Source: an uncultured Coriobacteriaceae bacterium
GTDB taxonomy: Bacteria; Actinomycetota; Coriobacteriia; Coriobacteriales; Atopobiaceae
Length of the DNA stretch: 6,928 nt
Direction of reading: 5' to 3'
Assembly: GCA_902772085.1 (NCBI GenBank)
Contig: CACXZL010000130.1
Location: 1-6,928, forward strand
This document shows positions 1-5,281 of this stretch, piece after piece; position 1 is the stretch's first letter; each line of letters opens with the position of its first letter. The notes under the pieces are model-generated. The model ran no database searches. It worked only from the letters and a program-made list of their open reading frames with translations, and had not been told where the DNA came from. A program made the translations under genes and the position numbers.

Positions 1-1
1 C

Positions 2-247
2 ATCGAGGTCATGGCCTGCCCAGGCGGATGCATCGGCGGCGGCGGATATCCGCCTAAGACCTGGGCTAAGATGGAAGAACGAAAGCGTGCTATCTACGAA
101 GCCGCAGCAGCGCTTCCCACACAGCAGTCCCACAACAATCCGGCTGTCGCCAAGGTCTATGAGACCTATCTCGGCGAGCCCTGCGGCGAGAAGTCCCACA
201 AGCTTCTCCATACCCGCTACTTCAACCGGCAGGATCTTCTCCGGTAA
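2..247 (+). CDS. [FeFe]-hydrogenase catalytic subunit, C-terminal fragment (5' end outside window)
   Basis: This is the last 81 codons of an iron-only hydrogenase, a cytoplasmic enzyme that reversibly reduces protons to H2 and usually disposes of fermentation electrons. The frame is open from base 2, so the gene begins upstream of the window; the first ATG at base 11 is an internal methionine. The fragment opens with the third H-cluster signature, EVMACPGGCIGGGG. Its two cysteines (fragment residues 6 and 10) correspond to the family's last two H-cluster ligands; the second bridges the [4Fe-4S] and diiron subclusters. The remainder matches the usual C-terminal small-subunit-like tail: QSHNNPAV, then YETYLGEP, then KSHKLLHTRY. 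The protein ends where family members normally end, so the 3' end looks intact. Whether it is an NAD(P)-linked multimeric type (HndD/HydA) or a monomeric type cannot be told, because the N-terminal ferredoxin domains are missing. Identification is firm; the subgroup is not. Confidence 0.93.
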   Translation: MEVMACPGGCIGGGGYPPKTWAKMEERKRAIYEAAAALPTQQSHNNPAVAKVYETYLGEPCGEKSHKLLHTRYFNRQDLLR

Positions 248-262
248 ACAAAAAGAGACTCT

Positions 263-291
263 GCCCCGGCCGGCCTGGTTCAGGCCGGGGC
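263..291 (+). terminator. GC-rich hairpin after the hydrogenase gene, no U-tract (possible damaged terminator)
   Basis: The arms GCCCCGGCC (263-271) and GGCCGGGGC (283-291) are perfectly complementary across an 11-nt loop. An alternative inner pairing is GGCCTG (272-277) with CAGGCC (281-286). The hairpin begins 16 bases after the hydrogenase stop, where a terminator is expected. The bases that follow (TCCCGCCTTCC) are not a U-tract, and the next recognisable coding sequence is the middle of a tadC gene. The U-tract may have been removed at the junction described in the findings. On the opposite strand the stem is followed, after several bases, by a short T-run, so a minus-strand role is also possible. 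Confidence 0.45.
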
Positions 292-336
292 TCCCGCCTT
301 CCGCACAAACAGTCCCTCCGCGCCGGCCAGCTTCCG

Positions 337-759
337 GTGCTGCTCGATGTGCTGACGCTCGGCCTATCGGCGGGCCTATCGTTCGATGCTTCGCTCGAGC
401 TGTATTGCAGGAGGTACGACACCGATCTGTCCAAGACGATGAGGGGCACGCTGCAACTCTGGCGCATCGGGGTGAAGAGCCGCGCCGAGGCGCTCGAGGA
501 GATGGCGCGAGAGCTGGACGTGCCGGCGATGACTCGCTTCGTCGCCACGGTCTCCGAGGCTCTGGCGTTCGGTACGCCCCTTGCAGAGACGTTGGAGCGT
601 CAGGCCCAAGTGATACGCGAGGAGCAGAGGGCGCAAATGGAGGAGGAGGTGGAGAAGGTGCCGGTGAAGATGTTCATTCCGCTTGGCACGCTTATCGTGC
701 CTGCGATGCTGCTGGCGATACTTGGCCCTTTGCTCGGACCGGCGCTGGGGCTGGCATAG
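337..759 (+). CDS. TadC-like type II secretion F-domain protein, N-terminally truncated
   Basis: The product is the C-terminal half of a Tad pilus inner-membrane platform protein (TadC, T2SSF family), which with TadB anchors the assembly ATPase and drives pilin polymerisation. The visible part covers one T2SSF domain: LLDVLTLGLSAGLSFDASLE at residues 2-21, a helical stretch with the family's LGTP-like turn (FGTPLAETLERQA, 78-90), and VPVKMFIPLGTLIVPAMLL leading into a hydrophobic segment (about 112-136). Full TadC proteins are roughly twice this length and carry N-terminal membrane segments that are absent here. The GTG start at 337 has no Shine-Dalgarno. The same frame is open further upstream, and family-like sequence (SLRAGQLPVLLDVL) already begins near base 313, so 337 is not a convincing natural start. 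The fragment is probably a 5'-truncated remnant, possibly untranslated. A natural short T2SSF protein is less likely. The family call is confident; functionality is doubtful. Confidence 0.78.
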   Translation: MLLDVLTLGLSAGLSFDASLELYCRRYDTDLSKTMRGTLQLWRIGVKSRAEALEEMARELDVPAMTRFVATVSEALAFGTPLAETLERQAQVIREEQRAQMEEEVEKVPVKMFIPLGTLIVPAMLLAILGPLLGPALGLA

Positions 760-813
760 GGAAAACGAGACGAGAGAAAGGTTGGCAGGCGGATGGAAGG
801 ATTCGAGTCAGAC

Positions 814-820
814 GGGAGGT
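814..820 (+). promoter_or_regulatory. Shine-Dalgarno that sets the flp start
   Basis: GGGAGGT lies 5 bases upstream of GTG 826, an ideal position. The upstream in-frame ATG at 793 has only a weak AAAGG about a dozen bases away. The GTG is therefore preferred as the start of the Flp prepilin. Confidence 0.7.
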
Positions 821-825
821 CCCAT

Positions 826-1068
826 GTGCGGATCGAAGGGGTAAGTCTACGAGGTGTGGCGATAGGCAAGGAAGCGGCGAATCCCATACGCGAAGAACGA
901 GGCGAGCTGACAAGAACGTTAGCCAGGGACGAACGGGGGCAGGGCACTACCGAATACGCCATTCTCGTAGGAGTCTTGGTCGTCATCGCGATAGTGGCGA
1001 TAGTCGCCTTCCGCGGGAAGGTAACCGAGCTCTGGCAGGCCATATCCGATGGCGTCAACTCGCTTTAG
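826..1068 (+). CDS. flp: Flp-type (class III, Tad) major prepilin
   Basis: This is a short pilin precursor of the Flp/Fap family, the subunit of Tad adhesive pili. It is processed at the inner face of the membrane and polymerised outside. From GTG 826 the product is 80 residues. The leader is hydrophilic and rather long (38 residues). The processing site is ERG|QGTTEY, with the conserved Glu at +5 and Tyr at +6 of the mature protein (E43, Y44). A continuous hydrophobic helix follows (residues 45-62), then a short polar tail RGKVTELWQAISDGVNSL, typical of Flp. The mature pilin would be about 42 residues. It lies 66 bases after the tadC-like stop, in the position expected for a co-transcribed pilin. 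Starting at ATG 793 would add 11 residues without changing the mature product. The family assignment is strong. Confidence 0.88.
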   Translation: MRIEGVSLRGVAIGKEAANPIREERGELTRTLARDERGQGTTEYAILVGVLVVIAIVAIVAFRGKVTELWQAISDGVNSL

Positions 1069-1161
1069 GCATGGCAGCGCCCTCTTTGCCTTCGCATGGG
1101 ACATGTGCTTGTTGGGCGGAACGGAACGAATGTGTGGAGATGACGGATTGGACGGAGACGT

Positions 1162-1371
1162 ATGGCGGTTGAAAGGAGAAGCGTCGCGGGGCAGTCGACC
1201 CTCGAGTATGCCTTGGTGCTCATGGCCTTCATCTCGATGGTCGTTGCGATGGGAGCGCTGTGGCATGCATCGCGGGACGGCGCGATGCTCGAGCGCGCGA
1301 GGCGATATGCCTCGCACAGTCTCGAGGAGGGGGTTACGGGGGAGTTGCTCCAAGACGTCTCGTCGTATTGA
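1162..1371 (+). CDS. Small Flp-like pseudopilin
   Basis: This is a 69-residue protein with a class III prepilin signature and no other domain. After a 10-residue leader comes VAG|QSTLEYAL, with Glu +5 and Tyr +6 of the predicted mature form (E15, Y16). A hydrophobic helix (17-33) follows, then a charged, amphipathic tail about 35 residues long, longer than that of the Flp encoded just upstream. ATG 1162 is preceded by GGAG with 4-base spacing. The likely role is a minor pilin or pseudopilin of the same pilus, using the same peptidase; it could also be a second structural Flp. It ends 4 bases before the next start, so the two genes are probably translationally coupled. The 93 bases upstream, between flp and this gene, show no convincing promoter or terminator. 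Confidence 0.75.
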   Translation: MAVERRSVAGQSTLEYALVLMAFISMVVAMGALWHASRDGAMLERARRYASHSLEEGVTGELLQDVSSY

Positions 1372-1375
1372 GCGC

Positions 1376-1837
1376 ATGGTCCTTGACACTGCCGGCCAGT
1401 CAAGCGTGGAGGCCGCGGTCTTGCTCTCGGTCGTCATGTTTCTGCTCGCCCTGCTCGTCCAGCCGGTGTGCCTGCTCTATACGCGTATGGTCATGGGAAA
1501 CGCCGCCGGGGAGGCCGCCCGGGTCCTGGTGACGGCTCCCCATGGCGAGACCGCCAGGTCGTATGCGCTGAGGAGGCTGGAGGCGGTGCCGCCGGCGAGC
1601 TTGTTTCACGTGGGAGGGCGCGAAGACTGGGATGTGCGCATGCGGAAGTCATCGGACGGAAGGGCGGTGACGGTGCGCATAGCTGGGCACGCGCGACCGA
1701 TGCCGTTCTTTGGAGAACTTGTTTCCTGGGCTTTTGAACGAGATGAGAGGGGGTTGATTCTGCGTGTGGAGATCGAGGAGGAGGTGCGACCGGCATGGCT
1801 CGAGGGAGGATACGAGGAGTGGATGGCCCAATGGTGA
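1376..1837 (+). CDS. TadE-like pseudopilin
   Basis: The product is a 153-residue TadE-family protein, a membrane-anchored pseudopilin needed for assembly of Tad pili in studied systems. The N-terminus has a very short leader, TAG|QSSVEAAV (Glu +5 at residue 12), then a hydrophobic helix (about 13-35). The TadE-typical segment LYTRMVMGNAAGEAARVL follows; it matches the family's pattern of an aromatic, an Arg and N-A-A-x-E-A/G-A-R. The remaining roughly 100 residues would be extracytoplasmic. ATG 1376 is 4 bases after the preceding stop and has no good Shine-Dalgarno of its own, so coupling to the upstream gene is inferred. The frame is open far upstream (to about 1049), but that part overlaps the upstream pseudopilin in another frame and lacks pilin-like character, so it is not taken as coding. 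Confidence 0.8.
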   Translation: MVLDTAGQSSVEAAVLLSVVMFLLALLVQPVCLLYTRMVMGNAAGEAARVLVTAPHGETARSYALRRLEAVPPASLFHVGGREDWDVRMRKSSDGRAVTVRIAGHARPMPFFGELVSWAFERDERGLILRVEIEEEVRPAWLEGGYEEWMAQW

Positions 1838-1850
1838 CTCCTTGTTTGGG

Positions 1851-3863
1851 ATGGGAGTCGAACTCTTTGTAGACGAGGGGGGATACACCACGGTCGCCGT
1901 GGCGACCGCACTGCTCGTAAGCCTCTCAATGGTGTTTTGCGTGGCATCTGCGCAATGGACGCTCTCCAGGTCGGCTGACTTGCAGGAGGTGGCAGACGCC
2001 TCCTCCGTCGCCGCGTCAAACGCCGTGTCCTCGTTCTATGCGATGGCGCAAGTCGCTGACGCCTGCGTTCTGAGCTTGGGGCTGACGGGGTTCGCGGTGA
2101 TGGGGGCGGGGCTTGTGGCTGCGGCGATTCCCGGGAAGCAGGGCATGTCGGATGAGCTGCTGCGCAGGGGAAGCGAGCTTCTGGACGCTCGAAACAGATT
2201 TGCCTGCAACGCCGCGAAGGGGCTGCGGGACCTGGAAGGCATGCTGCCTGGCATCGTGGCTTCCAGATCCTGGTCGTGCTCGAGGGCGAACTCTTCGGGA
2301 GGTCTGGCATACCGTGGTGTGGCCATGCCGTATCCGATGGCGTCCCAGTCGGACTACTCCGCGCTCTTGCGGGGTGTGGAGGGGGCTGACGTGCTGGACG
2401 CGGCGCGGAGGCTCCAAGATGCGACGCGGGAGAGCGAGGAGGCGAGGCGTCGCGCAGACGAGTCGTGCGCAAGGGCCTGGAAGGCAGACTGCGTGGACGC
2501 CCCACGATGCATGCTGAGCAGGGCGCGCGACCTCGCTGGACTCGTTGGAACCCAGAATCCATACGCCGCCAGTCCGGAGACTTGGACCTTCGGGGTGGCC
2601 ATACGGCGAACGAGGGCGTATTACGCTGCACGGCTGAGCAGGGAGTCACCCTCATCGGACGATATAGTGGAAGTGACCAATTCCGCATGCCGTGAGGCGT
2701 TCTACCGCTATGCGCTCGATGAGGCGAACGCGGCATGGTATACGGAGGGTCCGGGCGGCACGGTCGACCTCCATGTGCCGCATCTTGCACGGAACCCGAG
2801 CGAGGTGCGCGAGACGTGGCTCTACGACGAGGCGAGGTGGCCCTGCACGGAAGAGAGCGGACGCATCGTGCTGCATTCCGCGCTGTCTTGTCCCGGAGCC
2901 ACGGGTCCGGCTGCGGGGTTTCAGAGCGTGGCCGCCATAGATCGTGGGGAAGTGGGTCGTTGCGACGTCTGTGCCATGGACGTGAGCGACCTGGGTGCCG
3001 TGGCAAGCATCTCGACGAGCGCGAGCAACGGATACGAGCATTACTGGCAGATCGTAGTTGAGGAGGCGATGAGCTTCAAGCAGGCGAGGGACGAGCTGGC
3101 GGAGGCGGAGAGCAAGGCAAGGCAGGTGGCCGATGAGGGAAAGAGAGCGTTTGAGCGCGCGATTGATCGGCTTCGCGGATCGCGTCCTCGCGTCTGCCCG
3201 CCCGGGGCATGTGGGTGCGTGAGCTTCGCCTATCGGAACGGTGGCGCCGCCGTTCCTTCGGAACTCACCAAGGCCTTCTTGGGCGAGGCCGATCTGGGAG
3301 CTGGAGTTGCCGTGTCGGCGTCAGCCCTCGCGGTAGATGAGGACGCGAGCGACGGAGGCGTGCTCGCCCATATCGTTGACGTCGCGAAACGGACGGAGGG
3401 GCTTGGGGCCGGGTCGGTGCCTGACGGCATCGCCGAGCTGTGGGGGAGGCTCATCGTCTCATGCGGATCCGCATATGGAGACGTGGGCGACGTCGCGCGT
3501 GAGTACCTCATCAGACTCGACGGCGTCTCTGGGGGGTCGGTGGGAGCGTGGCTTCGAGATGGGGTCGCGTCGGTCTTTGGGAATCTCAGGCTCTCGCTGC
3601 CCGACATGCGGATGCGCAAGCCCGTATTGGCCAACACGAGCGAGGTGATGGGGATGGCAGGCGCAGGGCAGCTGAGCCAGGTGCGAACGCTCATGGAGGC
3701 GATTTCATCGGATGGCTCCATCGAGGGCGTGGCAAGGAGACTGGGTGCTTTCTCGATTGACGGTGATGCAAGATCCTTTACCATCGCGGAGCTTCCCATA
3801 CCGGGCACGCATGGGAGCATGCCGCTTACCGTGGATCTCGTTGCTGCTGGAGGTGGCTTGTGA
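1851..3863 (+). CDS. Large TadG-like membrane-anchored protein of the Tad cluster
   Basis: The product is 670 residues from ATG 1851. The N-terminus resembles TadG/TadE-type proteins: an EGG motif (9-11), a hydrophobic helix (12-36), then SRSADLQEVADASSVAASNA, echoing the LQ-x-A-A-D-A-A-A-L-A-G-A pattern after the TadG helix. Unlike its neighbours it lacks Glu at +5 of a G-Q site, so peptidase processing is uncertain. A second hydrophobic stretch lies at 70-93. The long remainder is unrecognised. It contains two charged, probably coiled-coil helices (about 187-227 and 408-445) and many cysteines, several closely spaced (DESCARAWKADC, GRCDVC, and VCPPGACGC near residues 448-456), suggesting a disulfide-stabilised extracytoplasmic region. 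ATG 1851 lacks a strong Shine-Dalgarno; TTG 1842 is an alternative, and both lie just after the preceding stop. The stop overlaps the next start. The likely role is a pilus tip, base or adhesive component, which is inferred only from position and the N-terminus. Confidence 0.72.
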   Translation: MGVELFVDEGGYTTVAVATALLVSLSMVFCVASAQWTLSRSADLQEVADASSVAASNAVSSFYAMAQVADACVLSLGLTGFAVMGAGLVAAAIPGKQGMSDELLRRGSELLDARNRFACNAAKGLRDLEGMLPGIVASRSWSCSRANSSGGLAYRGVAMPYPMASQSDYSALLRGVEGADVLDAARRLQDATRESEEARRRADESCARAWKADCVDAPRCMLSRARDLAGLVGTQNPYAASPETWTFGVAIRRTRAYYAARLSRESPSSDDIVEVTNSACREAFYRYALDEANAAWYTEGPGGTVDLHVPHLARNPSEVRETWLYDEARWPCTEESGRIVLHSALSCPGATGPAAGFQSVAAIDRGEVGRCDVCAMDVSDLGAVASISTSASNGYEHYWQIVVEEAMSFKQARDELAEAESKARQVADEGKRAFERAIDRLRGSRPRVCPPGACGCVSFAYRNGGAAVPSELTKAFLGEADLGAGVAVSASALAVDEDASDGGVLAHIVDVAKRTEGLGAGSVPDGIAELWGRLIVSCGSAYGDVGDVAREYLIRLDGVSGGSVGAWLRDGVASVFGNLRLSLPDMRMRKPVLANTSEVMGMAGAGQLSQVRTLMEAISSDGSIEGVARRLGAFSIDGDARSFTIAELPIPGTHGSMPLTVDLVAAGGGL

Positions 3864-4333
3864 TGTCCGTGACGAAAGTGACGGGGGAGTCGGGACAGAT
3901 GGCGGTGGAGCTTGCGGTGCTCATGCCGGTGGTCATCGTCGTGGCGCTGGCCGCGTACAACCTGGTGCGCTACGTGAACCTGTGTGCCGTGTTTGACAGG
4001 ATCGCACCGGATGTCGTGGTCTCGCAAGGGACCTCTCCTTCGGGATCGCAAGGCGACGTTGCGGCAGTGACTGAGGTCGAGCGATGTCTGAGCGAGGCGA
4101 TGAGGAAGCATGGTCCTTGCGCGATAGAGGTTTGTGCCGAACGGGTGGGCGATGGCTCGAGTGGGATGCCGCCGCGATGGGGACACTCGTTTACGAGGTT
4201 CACCTGTACGATGCGATTCCATCCCTGGCCAGCGTCGTTCGTGCTTGCCGGAGTCCCGTATGAATCGCCCGTCGTGCTCGTGCACGCCAGATCGCTCGTG
4301 GTGGACAGGTATGGGTCGGGGGTGGTGATGTGA
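3863..4333 (+). CDS. TadE/TadF-like pseudopilin
   Basis: This is a 156-residue single-helix pseudopilin. It has a leader of 11 residues, ESG|QMAVELAV (Glu +5 at residue 16), a hydrophobic helix with the TadE-family LMPVV motif (17-33), then LVRYVNLCAVFDRIA. The following domain has several cysteines (RCLSEAMRKHGPCAIEVC and FTCTM), so disulfides outside the membrane are plausible. GGAGGT (3849-3854) lies 8 bases before ATG 3863, and the stop of the preceding gene overlaps this ATG (TGATG), a classic coupled arrangement; GTG 3860 would add one residue. TadF is usually the second TadE-like gene of such loci and fits by position, but sequence alone does not separate TadE from TadF. Confidence 0.75.
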   Translation: MSVTKVTGESGQMAVELAVLMPVVIVVALAAYNLVRYVNLCAVFDRIAPDVVVSQGTSPSGSQGDVAAVTEVERCLSEAMRKHGPCAIEVCAERVGDGSSGMPPRWGHSFTRFTCTMRFHPWPASFVLAGVPYESPVVLVHARSLVVDRYGSGVVM

Positions 4334-4683
4334 CGAGAAGGTGCATGTGGTGCAGGGTCCCCGGGATGGCTGGGGAAATGCGATTCGTCTTGCTCACGAG
4401 GTGGACTGAGAGGGCAAAGGGCCTTTTGGGGACAGGTGGGGATGCCGAGGCGGTGGCACTGGTCCCTTGCGCGTCGGTGCACACCTTTGGCATGCGCTAC
4501 GCGCTCGACATCGCGTTTCTCTCGAAAGACGGCAGGGTCCTGCGCTCCGAGAGGAAGGTGCCGCCTGGAAAGGTCATGGGAGCCTTGGGAGCTCATTACG
4601 CTCTGGAACGGCCGTCTTCGGGGGAGGCGTGGTTGTCCTCTGGCTCCTTGGTGGACATCACGGAAATGCCCTGTGGCGTATAG
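4330..4683 (+). CDS. DUF192 family protein
   Basis: The product is a 117-residue DUF192 (PF02643) protein of unknown biochemical function. Diagnostic parts are the RAKGLLG motif (28-34), PCASVHTFGMRYALDIAFL (46-64), a DG turn (66-67), then VPPGK and GAHYALE. These follow the family order K/R-G-L-M, then C-x-S-I-H-T-x-F/G-M, then the D-x-x-F strand. There is no signal peptide, whereas many DUF192 proteins are exported, so this copy is probably cytoplasmic. If translated from GTG 4330 it carries an N-terminal CMWC pair (5-8). The GTG overlaps the stop of the preceding pseudopilin (GTGA), supporting coupling. ATG 4345, preceded closely by AGAAGG, is an alternative start that would remove the first cysteine. 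Being wired into a pilus operon suggests a pilus-related role, which remains inference. Confidence 0.85.
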   Translation: MTRRCMWCRVPGMAGEMRFVLLTRWTERAKGLLGTGGDAEAVALVPCASVHTFGMRYALDIAFLSKDGRVLRSERKVPPGKVMGALGAHYALERPSSGEAWLSSGSLVDITEMPCGV

Positions 4684-4745
4684 CGAGCGAGCACATATGG
4701 AGTGTCGCAACGATTGTCTCTTTTCAGATGAAGGAGTGACGTGAC

Positions 4746-5204
4746 GTGTACGGAACGAAGGTTTGCCCGCGCTGTGGCAAGAAGGTCTTCGAGGATATGG
4801 ATGTGTGCTACGAGTGCCTCTTTGAGTTCTCGTCTGATGAGCCGGTGGTGCCCGAGGAGGTGTATGAGGATGCAGAGACCCTTGCCGAGGCGCCGATCGA
4901 CTGGAGCGAACATATGGGGCTGCGCGTGTGCACGAGATCTGTGGAAGTGACCGTGCCCGTAGGCGGATCTGGACTGACGATAGGCAGGGGAACGTCATGT
5001 GACGTCGTACTTCACGGGAAGGCGGTCTCACGCAACCACGCACGTGTTGACTGCAGTGGGGATGGGGTGGTTCTTAGGGACCTTGGGGCGAGAAATCGGA
5101 CCACGGTGGCCGGCAAGAGAGTTGACGAACCTGTAAGGTTGCGCGTGGGCGAGAGGTTCGACATCTGCGACTCGTCGTTCGTCGTATGCAAGATGGGGGA
5201 GTAG
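4746..5204 (+). CDS. Zinc-ribbon + FHA domain protein
   Basis: This is a 152-residue probable cytoplasmic signalling protein. The N-terminus is a short zinc ribbon with two CxxC knuckles, CPRC (7-10) and CYEC (21-24). An acidic linker (29-56) follows, then an FHA domain (about 59-150). FHA domains bind phosphothreonine peptides. The conserved positions are present: GR (80-81, in TIGRGTSCDVVL), SRNH (95-98) and N117 in GARNRTTVAG, where the family usually has N-G-T-x-V-N-G; the glycine after Asn is Arg here. The start GTG 4746 follows AAGGAG (4731-4736) with 9-base spacing. It is the last gene before guaA and lies 62 bases after the DUF192 gene with no terminator between, so it probably belongs to the pilus operon. 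A link to Ser/Thr kinase control of the Tad system is plausible, but no kinase is visible here. Confidence 0.88.
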   Translation: MYGTKVCPRCGKKVFEDMDVCYECLFEFSSDEPVVPEEVYEDAETLAEAPIDWSEHMGLRVCTRSVEVTVPVGGSGLTIGRGTSCDVVLHGKAVSRNHARVDCSGDGVVLRDLGARNRTTVAGKRVDEPVRLRVGERFDICDSSFVVCKMGE

Positions 5205-5281
5205 TGGCAGCTCGTTATTTTGTTCCTGCATGGTGGTTTTTTTGGTACCCTAGGTGAATCCAACGTTCTAAGGAGTATTGC
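5205..5281 (+). promoter_or_regulatory. Intergenic region with guaA Shine-Dalgarno and possible weak promoter
   Basis: AAGGAG (5270-5275) lies 6 bases before ATG 5282, a near-ideal ribosome site that fixes the guaA start. A run of seven T (5237-5243) is not preceded by a convincing stem, so it is not called a terminator. A possible promoter is TTCCTG (5223-5228), a 17-base spacer and TACCCT (5246-5251), but both boxes match the sigma-70 consensus poorly. No riboswitch structure was recognised. Confidence 0.4.

Noticed and set aside
87..1172. 361-codon + strand frame across the hydrogenase end, tadC remnant and flp
   Set aside because: It overlaps three recognisable genes in other frames and its product is Arg/Gly-rich with no motif.
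1049..1375. Upstream extension of the TadE-like gene to ATG 1049
   Set aside because: The extension overlaps the small pseudopilin gene in another frame, has no pilin-like features, and would place the prepilin site over 100 residues from the N-terminus.
1606..3006. 466-codon open frame on the minus strand, opposite the TadG-like gene
   Set aside because: Its translation is Arg/Pro/Ser-rich, typical of a shadow frame. The + strand has the coupled operon structure and pilin-like N-terminus.
3230..5043. Two long minus-strand frames (3230-4285 and 3970-5043)
   Set aside because: They lie opposite the TadG-like, TadE/F, DUF192 and FHA genes; their translations are His/Arg/Ser/Pro-rich shadows with no domain.
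5205..5281. T-run at 5237-5243 as a terminator for the FHA gene, or a purine riboswitch before guaA
   Set aside because: No adequate GC stem precedes the T-run, and the 77-base spacer has none of the conserved junction or loop pattern of a purine riboswitch.
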